Below, in pieces: positions 20,470 through 29,736 of a DNA stretch of 29,736 nt; the stretch's first letter is position 1; every line of letters begins with the position of its first letter. This DNA comes from Ophiothrix spiculata (Eukaryota; Echinodermata; Ophiuroidea; Amphilepidida; Ophiotrichidae), in NCBI GenBank assembly GCA_000969725.1, contig JXSR01S016161.1. One strand, 5' to 3'. The position numbers and the translations under genes are program-made. The notes beneath the pieces are model-generated. The model was not told where the DNA came from. It saw nothing but the letters and a program-made list of their open reading frames with translations, and ran no database searches.

Positions 20470-20830
20470 ACGCACTATGTGGGGATTAATATTCAAAATG
20501 GAAATCAATAGAAAAAGAAATTAGATATCTTGATATTTTGCACTCTTTGCCATGACCTCATTTGAGGTGTCTAATATAGTTACAAACTATCTTATTCGTG
20601 TTTCTTTTGTATGTTTGAATATCAAAATTCCTCTTTAGGACGGTGAATCAACACAGCAGAAACAATGTAGGAGAAAATGATTGTCTAATATAACAATCAG
20701 TAAGCCGTTTTTAGTTATACGGAAGGTCATTTGCAGGCTCCTGATATTTTAACAACCACCAATTGAGCAGCATACAATAACATTTGGGTGAATTTCCATT
20801 GCATAAAACTTGTGTCAATCTCATCAGGCA
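20470..20830. repeat. Second occurrence of the copy B tail
   Basis: Parallels 9446-9795: ATTCAAAATGGAA, CTTGATATTTTGCACTCT, CCTCATTTGAGGTGTCTAAT, GTATGTTTGAATATCAAAAT, GGTGAATCAACACAGCAG, ATTTTAACAACCACCAATTGAG, GAATTTCCATTGCA. It follows the interrupted first occurrence (19438-19600 plus 20338-20430), so the tail of the duplicated unit was itself copied in tandem in B. Homology to A ends around 20830. Confidence 0.8.
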
Positions 20831-20935
20831 AATTAGCCACGCTTTGCATACGTATCTCACGAAACCAAGCTGTGTAATGGGTTGATTTGACTGCCGTGAA
20901 TAAAATAAGTGATAGGTTAACAGATTATCTCCTAA

Positions 20936-21081
20936 AGGCGGTGTCACACATCACAAAACGTACGAATAACGTACTAATAACGTACACTGGATTTGTCATT
21001 GAAATACATGTAATATCGATTACCAAACAAGTTCGTTATTAGTACGTTATCCGTACGGTACGGTGATGTGTGACACCGCCT
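20936..21081. mobile_element. Foldback MITE, ~146 bp
   Basis: Ends AGGCGGTGTCACACATCAC and its reverse complement pair perfectly over about 19 bp, and the arms continue with AACGTACTAATAACG against CGTTATTAGTACGTT, leaving a ~40-bp loop. The arms have two internal copies of the ACGTAC palindrome. No target duplication is evident. The minus frame at 20974-21162 that crosses its right edge is not a gene. Confidence 0.85.
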
Positions 21082-21099
21082 GTAGAGATAGATTAATAT

Positions 21100-21422
21100 G
21101 GCCGAGTAACAAAAATAACCAGTTGATCGTCGCCTCCCTCTTCGAATTGGACGTCGCACCATTTTTTTTTGTTATTTGTTGGGTTTTTTAATCCCCAAAA
21201 TAAAACAAACAAATCAACAAAACACTTTTTAATTGGTATTGACGAGTGGACAGGGTCCACATTGCACTTTAATAACTTAAAAAATACCGTAATATAATCT
21301 TCGAATATGTTATGGTGGCCATCTTGGACATGGCAACCATCTTGGAAAAAATAATAAGGGACTCCCTCACAAACTTTTCGGAAAAGTTAGGACGGTCAAC
21401 TGGTTATTTTTGTTACTTGGCC
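21100..21422. mobile_element. TIR element, ~323 bp
   Basis: Left end GGCCGAGTAACAAAAATAAC followed by CAGTTGATCGTC; right end reversed GGCCAAGTAACAAAAATAAC followed by CAGTTGACCGTC. That is about 32 bp with two mismatches. The interior is low complexity and includes a near-repeat, GGCCATCTTGGACATGG and GGCAACCATCTTGG, around 21315-21350. No frame. It sits only 18 bp from the foldback element at 20936-21081. Confidence 0.85.
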
Positions 21423-22884
21423 TAACATAAGCCAACATGATTTAGACGTATTCTGGATACTTTAATTTATCAAGTGTCTACTTGTGTTCTGTTGGCTGCT
21501 GCCAGATGCAGATGCGCATCACTTCGCTTAGCGATATTATTTTTTAAGTGTTATACTTCTCCAAAATCACGAGGGTCGGTACATTTAGTGGGCCTACTCT
21601 CTATACCCCACTTCCACATACTCCACTTTACACGACTTTCTGGTGCTTGTATTCCACATTTTGATACCAAAGATTTTCAGCTTAAATATTTATGAATTGA
21701 ATATTAATAAAACTCTTCTTCTGTATCTATCATGGAATTGCACTTTTTTTAAATTTCGCCCGGTAATTATTGTTCATTCTTGTTCTAGCTAATATTATAT
21801 TTTTGCTATCCAAGGTGGTGTTGTGCCCTGCGTAAAACATTCAAAAGATAGACAACGCTTGAATAAATGATGAGTTATAGGAGTTAGTTCGAGCACTGAA
21901 CGAGTAAGTGCCAATATATCATAGGTCTACAACTTTGGCTATCGATGTACGGCTGACGCACGTATAGCTATGCAATACCTGTCAAATTTTATCAGTAGCT
22001 CATGTCTTATCTCAATTTTTAAAATGAACGAAAATAATGGCGGGAAATTGTTCGTAAAAAATGCAAATTTGACACGAATTAGATGTCTGGTCGCCATTTT
22101 AAAACGGAGGGATTTTATTTATTTTTTGGTTTGTTTTGTTTTGTTGTGTTTCATATGGATTCTATTGAAATGGTGTATCACTGTGTACAGTTTTAAAGAT
22201 AAATAATGTGGAGAACATTGTTGTTAAAGCGATCAAAATCCATGGTCCATAAGTGCACTAACGGGATTCTAAAAGTGTTAATCCAATTCTTAAAACCTTA
22301 CCTACTTTGAGTAATGTAGAATGGTTTCAGATAATTATATGGAAATTTTGGCTCTAGATCATTAAAACAAATTGCGTGTATACAGCTTGCTATAAAGCTA
22401 TCTGATTGGTCATTTCCAATTCAAATGTTATAATCACCTGTTGGTTGCAAAAACATAAAAATAGTTTTAAATTCAAATTTATTTGCTGAGTCAATAAGAG
22501 CACCCCAGTTATATCTCGCCCGCTATATCTGTCACGTTTGAACTAAATTTTGGCATTATCTTATGCAAAATACCTAACTGAATGATATGGCATCAAGTTC
22601 AACCTAATACAAAAACTGGCTTTTATAGTGGATTATTTGAAACACAATAAAGAAAAACAATTGCTTTGAAATACTATTGTTGTAATATATCTATTAAGTA
22701 CCCCTACTCTGTTACCTGTAATGGTACTTGTAGGAGCTCGAGTTACTTGAGACTACCTTTTGTCGTTGTTTATTTTCTTAAACTCTATCTTCGGTGTTTT
22801 GTTAGATTGAAGTTCATCTGCGAACTCCTGATATTTTTACATTTCCAATCTAAAAAGACAATGCAATCAGATTCTGATTTATGT
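21423..22884. other. No gene or repeat recognised
   Basis: AT-rich sequence between the two duplication systems. Short frames at 21474-21695, 21970-22206 and 22666-22959 have no recognisable domain. The 78-codon one at 21970 has a hydrophobic stretch near its C-terminus that T-rich DNA gives easily. AATAAA occurs near 21707. A weak resemblance between 22795-22955 and 20725-20900 (for example CTCCTGATATTTT and GCCGTGAATA) hints that an older relic of the A/B tail lies just before copy C. Confidence 0.4.
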
Positions 22885-24407
22885 AATTTATTCATGCATT
22901 GCAAATCGTACAAAATTGTGTGGGTGAACTTGACTAATTTATCTGATTGCCGTGAATAGATATGTTCTAAAGTTAAGCGTCACTGTGCCATTATTTCAGA
23001 TGTGCAAATTTATAGTTAGCTTGCTTGTTTGTTTATTTCTTTTTTATAATTGGGCCATGTTCAGAGGGAAATTTAAGTATTCCTCTGTTCTTCCACATGG
23101 CCCAGTTATTTTTCAGCATGTTTACTATCTCAGTATCAACTCGTCTACTAGCTGACTTCCATTCAGGGTTGTTTGTTTTTCAACTAAGTCACATCATGAT
23201 TCATGACATACCCTGTTCAATAATATCATTGACACCCAAAGAGAAAGTAAGAAATGGTATGTAGAACAGAGGATGATACGCTTGTCGTGATCATACGCAT
23301 GATGTTGCACGTACTTTATCACTTAGAATTCTTAGATTGGTCGTGACTTTCCGTGAAAAAAATGGTTGCTTCAGGCCTTGTGATATGGCTTGCTTTATGC
23401 ATACTTTTGAAAAGGTTATCAATATGTTTGATGCTAGATACTTTGTACTTTTTTAGATACTCCATTTGTTTACGAATATAAAACCGCAACAATACCATAA
23501 CCAGTATACATAATTTATTTTGTATTAAATTCTTATTCAAATACAAATACAAGTATATAAAAGTTATACTTGAGGTACAAGGATCAAATTATACCACATT
23601 TCTAGGTGGGTATTTCTAAACAGAACTTCTCATTGAGAACAGAAAGTCTAGTGACGTCAGGCCTAAACTGTTATTTAAGAAGTTCAAGTTGAAATTGCTT
23701 AATAATTCCGACACATGCCGTTGTAACCAAACTGTGTTAAGCTACATTCATATATCTTGAAGCTAATTTATTGCAATACTGTCGGTTAGCATATGTCACA
23801 TACAACAAGTGGCAGATACATAGAAATTCATCCATTGCATTTCCTCACTCTAACAATGCTGTACAAAGTTAAAAACGTAGTATGTAAAATGTTTTACATA
23901 TTTTGTAATATTTTTATTAATATACCATACCGATTGGTTTGATTTGAGCCACTATTGCCCTTTCAAACAAAATCGGTATATAAAACAAATATTGACTGCT
24001 CTTTTATTCTGTCAATAGTAAAAACTATTTTCTCTCAGTGATCTTGAGACTATCATACTTGAGTATATAGTCACTTCAGGGCAATAGTTTATACTATTGC
24101 ACAGGGGAAAACGTTCTTACTATTGCCAACAAACTACGGACAAATATTACAGTTTACTGTAAAAATTCTCAATCAAAACACTAAAAAATGTATGCCTTTA
24201 GTAAGCTTTTACAGAGCTTGGGATTATGTAGACAATAAAACAAGTACTGGTGACCCTCCCAGTGTTAGTAAATCTATCTACCAATGTAGACCTTCTTGCT
24301 GATATACTTGTATACAATCTGGTCTTACTTTGTGGAACGGGCTTATGTATTGTCAAGCGGTTTTTTCTTCATCCAAATAGCATTATGATTTATGGTACTC
24401 CATTTAA

Positions 24408-24931
24408 AGGGACTAGCCTAGATTCCACCTACAGTTAAAAACTTAAATGAAATATAGCTAAAAGTATAGTAAAAATAAAAAAACTGCAAAAATTTACACA
24501 CAAATAGCTCAAATTGAGAGAAAAATAATTTGCTATATATCGTTTTTAGATGGTGGTGTGACTATCCTATGTTTCCTAAATCCTAAATTTTCCTCTAAAT
24601 TAGATTTACCAGATAAAAGATCAAACAAAGCTCCTAGATATTATTTAATGCATATCAAAAGAGAAACAATTTCATCAAAAATAATTTGTTTGGCCATCAC
24701 AGGTGTAGAAACAAGACTTTTTTATGTTTTCAAACTAGAAACAATGTTTTCACCACTTTTTTTTTCGTCGGCGAAAAAAATTAAAGTAGGTAAAGAATTG
24801 CAATTTTCTCCAATATTCCTCAAAATTTTGGAAAACAACTTGTAGGTTATATTACTATAAACATGTTCTATCGATTAATGTAAAAAAAAAATGTAGGCCA
24901 AAAATTAGTGGGAAGAATCTAGGCCAGTCCC
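24408..24931. mobile_element. TTAA-target element (piggyBac-like), ~524 bp
   Basis: Inserted in copy C between TTAA at 24404-24407 and TTAA at 24932-24935; copy D keeps the region without it (28101-28130). Inverted ends: AGGGACTAGCCTAGATTC on the left, GGGACTGGCCTAGATTC on the reversed right. Insertion at TTAA with TTAA duplication is the rule for piggyBac transposons. A relative sits at 3964-4173. The 95-codon frame at 24558-24845 lies inside but shows no transposase motif, so the element is most likely non-autonomous. Confidence 0.85.
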
Positions 24932-25145
24932 TTAAATAATATCAATGTCACACAGGGCAGGAAACGGCCTGTTCTTGAGAGCCTGTATGACTACTTCGGT
25001 CATATGCTCATTGTAGCTGTAGGTCTCATACACAAGATAACGTTACAATACGTGAAGTTGTGAGCTAAATTGTTAATGGTGGTTTCAAACCAACGATTTC
25101 AAATGAACAAGACACAATTGGTTAGAACAGGTAGCCTTCAGGATC

Positions 25146-25300
25146 ACTGATCTCCGTGACAGAATTATGAAGAGGTGGATTCATTGAGAGGGCAAAGAGG
25201 AGTTATCAGTAATGTAGTCAGAGCAATACGTAACAGAGTAGATGCATGTGTACGACACAAGCAGTCTAAGGATGCTATTATGAAGAGGAGTTACATATGA
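25146..25300 (+). pseudogene. mariner/IS630-type transposase C-terminal fragment, frameshifted
   Basis: Two adjoining frames look like the C-terminal tail of a DDE-type transposase of the IS630/Tc1/mariner group. TDLRDRIMKRWIH (25146-25184) ends at a stop; the next frame carries GVISNVVRAIRNRVDACVRH (about 25199-25258), then runs to a stop at 25298. The pattern LRxRI, then about 15-20 residues later VxxxxxxRxxACxR, is common just before the end of such transposases. The catalytic DDE/D part is absent, and at least one frameshift separates the two pieces. About 80 bp further on is a typical element end (25381-25393). It occurs only in copy C. It is a dead remnant, not a functional gene. Confidence 0.6.
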
Positions 25301-25378
25301 AAAAAATGAATATAAATTTCATGAAAATTAATCAAACCGAAGTCAAAAATTGAGGGCACAAATCTTTGTTTCTTTTTT

Positions 25379-25393
25379 CTCGGACACCCTGTA
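25379..25393. mobile_element. Right end (TIR) of the mariner/IS630-like remnant
   Basis: CTCGGACACCCTGTA followed by TA. Read on the minus strand this is TACAGGGTGTCCGAG, a terminal sequence seen in many mariner/IS630-related elements that insert at TA. It lies ~80 bp after the transposase stop, the expected position. No matching left TIR was found in copy C. Confidence 0.6.
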
Positions 25394-26384
25394 TAATGCA
25401 TAAACAAATGGTGTTATGATTGGTTTTAATTTTATGCTATTTTTAGTTTTAATATTTCTTTTGAATGTGTTGGGGAAAAATCAGCACCACAGGACATTCT
25501 ATAATGAGATTATAGATTGTACAAATCTGTTTCTAGAAACACTTGAATCAAATTGGCAAAAACAATACAAAATAACGTCATCAAATTTATCCGGGAAACA
25601 AGCCAGACAACATATTAATTTCTTGATGATTTCTTGAACAAAGTATATGTTGCCAATTTATTTTTAAGAAAGGTTACGTCAGTTGACATTCGACATCACG
25701 CTTGTATCACGCTCATATTGTTGATGTAATTTGCATATTAAAATTCATTTCTTATTTCATTTCAACTTTGTGTCCAGCAAACTTTCTTCGCCTTCCATGT
25801 AATATTACGAGGTAACACAATATAGTTCAGGTTTAGCCCTGAAGACTTTGACTTAATATTGCAGTGACGTTTATCGCTTGGGAAATAAATGGTGTCAATT
25901 ACTTAGACCGCTGTAAGGAAGCTTACTCTGTTATAAACACCTGTGAGCAGATGCGGAGACTTTCAACGTAGATTATATGCTAAAAATCTGTAGATTATAC
26001 TTACTTTTAAAATTGTGTTTTAGTCAATTGAAATAATGCAACACACTTGTTACTTTGCTGTATGGCAAACATTTCGACGTAAAAAGGATCAGGTCTAAAT
26101 AACATTAAATTTACTAATTAATTTTAGAATTGCATCATAGGTAATATCCACCAAAAATGGTTTGAATGTCAACTCATTCACAGTCAAGTGACGTCATAAT
26201 CCGAATCCACTACCCCGGTAATCTTTCCACACATACTGGGGCTTGTGGTATCAATGTGAATTACCCAAGATAACTGCAGTCGTATTATCAATAACCCAAG
26301 GTCATACCTTGAGCACCGAAGCGTATTACTTAGTCTTCTCTGGCGGACACTATGGTTGTATATTATTTATATTAGTATGTTACG
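25394..26384. other. Copy C remainder, no confirmed gene
   Basis: The 73-codon frame at 25416-25637 starts with a hydrophobic leader-like stretch (FMLFLVLIFLLNVLG) but exists only in C and matches nothing I know. From 25670 the sequence is shared with D. The frame at 25864-25971 is open in both copies (see findings) yet has no known domain. The frame at 26243-26464 is closed by a stop in D. CRE-like TGACGTCA occurs at 26189. Confidence 0.4.
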
Positions 26385-27005
26385 TATTCATGCATTGCAA
26401 ATCGCACAAAACTGTGTGGGTGAACTTGACTAATTTATCTGATTGTCGTGAATGGATATGTTAAGCGTCATTGTGCCTATATTTCAGATATGCAAATTTA
26501 TAATTAGCATGCTTGTTTGTTTATTTCTTCTTTATACTTGGGCCATGTTCAGAGGGAAATGTTTAAAATCTCAGTATCAACATCAATATATCTAGCCGAC
26601 TTCCATTCAGGTTTTTTTTTCAACTAAGTCACATCATGATTCATGAAATGCCTTGTTCAACAATATCATTGACACCCAAAGAGAAATTCAGAAATAGTAT
26701 GTAGAACAGAGGATGATACGCTTGTCGTGATCATTCGCATGATGATGCACGTACTTTATCACTTAGAATTCTTAGATTGGTCGTGACTTTCCGTGAAAAA
26801 TTGGTTGCTTCAGGCCTTGTGATATGGCTTGCTTTCTACATACTTTTGAAAAGGTTATCAATATGTTTGATGCTAGATACTTTGTACTTTTTTAGATACT
26901 CAACTTGTTAACGAATAAAAAAACCGCAGCAATACCATAACCAGTATACATGATTTATTTTGTTCCGGTAAACTGTCATTTGAAAAGTTCAAGTTGAATT
27001 TGCTT

Positions 27006-27406
27006 CCCGGGGGGCACTCCCATATATTGACACGCGTCATGCTCCTGTCAAAATAATCCCCCTTTTTTGCTCTGCTCTCACCCAATGACCCCACCTTTTT
27101 TTTTCACTGAGCTGTCACCCAATGACCCCCTGTTATTTTGAAAGTCAACCTTTTTTATGGTGACTCTCATCCATTGCCCTGATTTTTCGAGAACCTACAC
27201 CGAGTAGCCCCCTTTTTTCACTTAATTTGTCGATTTTTCGAAAAAAATTCAAAAAATTTCGCTCGAAATGACCCAGTTTTTTAGCCTCTACACCGCACCG
27301 AATGACGCCCTATCTGTCAATGTATTTCTCACCAATTGCCCCTACATTTCGAAAGCCGGTAGGAGCAGGTACGTCACTTTCATATTTGAGTGCCCCCGCC
27401 CCCGGG
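27006..27406. mobile_element. hAT-like non-autonomous element, ~401 bp
   Basis: Flanked by ATTTGCTT at 26998-27005 and 27407-27414, while copy C has a single AATTGCTT at the matching point (23693-23700). The left end is CCCGGGGGGCACTCC and the right end reversed is CCCGGGGGCGGGGGCACTC, so the inverted ends share CCCGGGGG and GCACTC. The interior has repeated CACCCAATGACCCC and CCAATTGCCCC blocks in C/T-rich DNA. The 105-codon frame at 27268-27585 crosses out of the element and is not a gene. The 8-bp target duplication supports a hAT-type origin. Confidence 0.88.
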
Positions 27407-27414
27407 ATTTGCTT

Positions 27415-28155
27415 TATAAGTCAGACACATACCGTTGTAACCAAATTACGTTACCTAAATTCATATGTCTTGAAGCTAATTTATTGTTATACTGTCGGTT
27501 AGCATATGTTACATACAACAAGTGGCAAATACATAGAAATTCGTCCATTGCATTTCCTCACTCTAACAATGCTGTACAAAGTTAAAAATGTAGTATGTAA
27601 AATGTTTTAGATATTTTGTAATATTTTTATTAATATACCGATTGGCTTGATTTGAGCCACTATTGCCCTTTCAAAACAAAATCGGTATATAAAACAAATA
27701 TTGACTGCTCTTTTATTCTGTCAATAGTAAAAACTATTTTCCCTCGGTGATCTTGAGACTATCATACTTGAGTATATAGTCACTTCAGGGCAATAGTTCT
27801 TACTATTGCACAGGGAAAAGGTTCTTACTATTGCACACAAACTACGGTAAATATTACAGTTTACTGTAGAAATTCTCAATCAAAACACTAAAAAAATGTA
27901 TGCCTTTGGTAAGCTTTTACAGAGCTTGGGATTATAAAACAAGTACTGGTGACCCTCCCAGTTTTAGTAAATCTATCTACAAATGTAGACCTTCTTGCTG
28001 ATATACTTTTATACAATCTGGTCTTACTTTGTGGAACGGGCTTTTGTATAGTCAAGCGGGTTGATTTTAATCCAAATAGCATCATGATTCATGGTACTCC
28101 ATTTAACATTTGTTTAATATAATAATATCAATGTCACACAGGGCAGGAAACGGCT
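27415..28155. other. Copy D sequence without a gene
   Basis: Parallels C 23700-24403 and 24936-24960. It holds short inverted motifs around GGGCAATAG and CTATTGCCC (27660-27835), also in C (23950-24125). The minus frame at 27888-28085 is not conserved in C. Confidence 0.5.
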
Positions 28156-28199
28156 TGTTCTTGAGAGCCTGTATGACTGTTCTTGAGAGCCTGTATGAC
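28156..28199. repeat. 22-bp perfect tandem duplication
   Basis: TGTTCTTGAGAGCCTGTATGAC is present twice in a row (28156-28177 and 28178-28199); copy C has it once, near 24971. A local slippage-type duplication after the C/D split. Confidence 0.9.
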
Positions 28200-29112
28200 T
28201 TTTCGGTCATATGCTCATGTAGCTGTAGGTCTCATACACAAGATAACGTTACAATTACAATACGTGAAGTTGTGAGTTTAATCGTTAATGGTGGTTTCAA
28301 ACCAACGATTTCAAATGAACAAGACACAATTGGCTGTAGTTTATGAACAGTGTTGTAGAATTCACCAAAAATGAATTAACCTGTTTTGGTTATAGCACTG
28401 GTTACGTCAGTTTGACATTCGACATCACGCTTGTATCACGCTCATATTGGTGATGAATTTGCATATTAAAATGTATTTCTTGTTTCATTTCAACTTTGTG
28501 TCCAGCAAACTTTCTTCGCCGTCCATGTAATATACGAGGTAACACAATATAGTTCAGGTTTAGCCCTGAAGACTTTGACTTAATATTGCAGTGACGTTTA
28601 TCGCTTGGGAAATAAATGGTTTCAATTACTTAGACCGCTGTAAGGAAGCTTACTCTGTTATAAACACCTGTGAGCAGTTGCGGATACTTACACATTTGAA
28701 TATGTTTTATATTTTAAAAACTTTTAACGTAGAATTATATGCTAAAAAATCTGTAGATTATATTTACTTTTGTTACTTTTGTAATTGTGTTTTTTAGTCA
28801 ATTGAAATAATGCGAACACACTTGTTACTTCGTGGCAAAAATGATCAGGTCTAAATACATTAAATTTACTAATTAATTTTAGAATCGCATCATTAAAATA
28901 AATATAAACCAAAAAGGGTTTAAATGTCAATTCATTCACCGTCAAAGTGACATTATAATTCGAATCCACTACCCCGGTAATCTTTCCACACATACTGGGG
29001 CTTGTGGTATCAATGTTAATTACCCACGATAACTGCAGTCGTATTATTGATAACCCAAGGTCATACCTCGAGCAGCGAAGCGTATTACTTAGTCTTCTCT
29101 GGCGGACACTAT

Positions 29113-29736
29113 GCAACCAACTATGAGCTACACGCATATAATGTGAACAGTTGCCAGACTGACTTAGATTATTACGTAATCACCTCGACGGCGAATACTT
29201 CTAATCTTAATTTGGAATTTGCAAGAATTTTTATATAATAATTCGATTTTTAATTACAGTTGGCACACTATTATATTTATGATCAATTTACGGCAAATTG
29301 AACGAAATGTGTGTATGTGTTGATCATTGCATGAGCAACAAAAAGCTGAACACAAAGTAGTTTTTCTTTGTTTTAAAATCAGAAGTTTTGAACTTTTTTA
29401 ATCATACGTCACTCGTTGATTCATCATGTTTATTCGTTTACCTTTTTATAATTGGATTCCCTTAAAAGCTCTTGAATCACAATTTTGAACTTCAACTTTG
29501 CTCTACACTTTCCGATTTTTTTTCCAATTTATAAGCTTATAATGTATATAACATTAATAATTCATGTCCAAAGCAATAGTTTTTGAACTGGAGTATTTTG
29601 AGTAAGCGAGACAAGTATCTGCTTGATTTGAATTACTACTTCAGATGAGGTAGTAATAATTCAATAGCAATGTTTCTATTGATAAATTATTAAAATGAAA
29701 CTCCTTCGCATCTACAAATATAAATATTAATTTAGT
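29113..29736. other. AT-rich right flank, nothing recognised
   Basis: Unique sequence after copy D. The 63-codon frame at 29047-29238 begins inside D and runs into this flank; in C the same frame diverges after the duplication edge, so I do not call it. No RNA gene or repeat seen. Confidence 0.5.

Larger units (their letters stand above)
11452..20830. repeat. Segmental duplication, copy B
   Basis: Partner of copy A (1040-9800), same orientation, start-to-start distance about 10.4 kb. The left edge is near 11452 (GGGAGGATTCGGTAAATTG matching GGAAGGATTCCTTAAATTG in A). B carries its own insertions: tandem repeats at 12586-13645, a G-run element at 15637-15936, tRNA-module elements at 16344-17145 and 19601-20335, and palindromes at 18835-19282. 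The last ~350 bp of the unit is present twice in B. Confidence 0.9.
22885..26352. repeat. Tandem segmental duplication, copy C
   Basis: Collinear with copy D (26385-29112), same orientation. Blocks: 22885-23510 with 26382-26960; 23680-24403 with 26990-28105 (D interrupted by 27006-27406); 24936-25125 with 28125-28330; 25670-26352 with 28400-29112. Identity looks around 95% in the best blocks, so this duplication is younger than A/B. C has sequence missing from D at 23040-23110, about 23520-23660, 24408-24931 and 25127-25670. Confidence 0.92.
26385..29112. repeat. Tandem segmental duplication, copy D
   Basis: Starts ~30 bp after copy C ends, at CATGCATTGCAAATCG (compare 22894), and ends at the same point as C (CTGGCGGACACTATG, 29098-29112 against 26338-26352). 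Head-to-tail placement indicates one tandem duplication event. D carries its own hAT-like insertion (27006-27406) and a 22-bp local tandem repeat (28156-28199), and lacks the TTAA element and the mariner remnant of C. Confidence 0.92.

Noticed and set aside
21970-22206. 78-codon frame with a possible membrane segment
   Set aside because: Single short frame in AT-rich DNA, no conserved copy, no domain, no supporting splice or promoter context.
23319-23552. 77-codon minus frame in copy C
   Set aside because: Copy D has a frameshift in a T run and an in-frame stop at the same place.
25416-25637. Small secreted or membrane protein of 73 codons with a hydrophobic N-terminus
   Set aside because: Present in copy C only, next to a transposon remnant; a hydrophobic leader is easily produced by T-rich DNA and there is no homology I can recognise.
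26243-26464. 73-codon frame shared by C and D (29047-29238)
   Set aside because: D has an in-frame stop near the start, and the two frames diverge completely after the duplication edge.
27268-27585. 105-codon plus frame
   Set aside because: It starts inside the hAT-like element and ends outside it, crossing the target duplication.
28742-29137. 131-codon minus frame
   Set aside because: The corresponding frame in copy C is broken by stops and indels, and no domain is recognisable.

Overview
The window looks like non-coding (intergenic or intronic) DNA from a eukaryotic nuclear genome. It is AT-rich, has no long open reading frame, has no bacterial operon structure, and is dense in palindromic and terminal-inverted-repeat (TIR) elements, degenerate tandem repeats and transposon fragments. 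The style of the repeats (TTAA-flanked elements, G-run-ended elements with 8-bp target duplications, foldback elements) suggests a marine invertebrate animal. I cannot name the species. I found no intact protein-coding gene. Both recognisable coding remnants are broken transposon genes: a non-LTR reverse transcriptase shard at 447-553 (-) and a mariner/IS630-like transposase tail at about 25146-25300 (+).

Two separate segmental duplications set the layout. The first has copy A at about 1040-9800 and copy B at about 11452-20830, same orientation, with a spacer at 9800-11450. The second has copy C at about 22885-26352 and copy D at about 26385-29112, directly in tandem. Comparing the copies gives empty sites, so several insertions can be bounded almost to the base: 1640-2795 (TSD AACA), 15637-15936 (TSD TGCTTGCT), 24408-24931 (TSD TTAA) and 27006-27406 (TSD ATTTGCTT).

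Region by region. 1-1039: LINE shard followed by a TIR element. 1040-9800: copy A, carrying a 1.16-kb TIR element, two long palindromes (3291-3954 and 5783-6716), a small TTAA element and a 33-bp-TIR element (6942-7577). 9800-11450: spacer with a cluster of short CCAGTATT-type inverted motifs and degenerate repeats sharing an ATCGGACATTTGTGATG core. 11452-20830: copy B, carrying a three-unit ~170-bp tandem repeat, a roughly 16+2-unit array of a CGGACTAGCGAACC core with inverted units at one end, a G-run hAT-like element, two inverted copies of a ~0.75-0.8-kb element with a tRNA-like module, and two palindromes. 20936-21422: two small TIR elements. 21423-22884: nothing recognised. 22885-29112: copies C and D. 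29113-29736: AT-rich, nothing recognised.

The most interesting items are the tRNA-like module with good Pol III A and B boxes inside a TTAA-flanked element, present as an inverted pair about 2.5 kb apart; the CGGACTAGCGAACC array, which recalls foldback elements with tandem-repeat termini; and a ~134-149-bp block at 5426-5559 and 14816-14964, kept in both A and B with strong splice-site-like edges but no open frame, which could be a non-coding or UTR exon. These are readings by eye; no alignment or database search was run.
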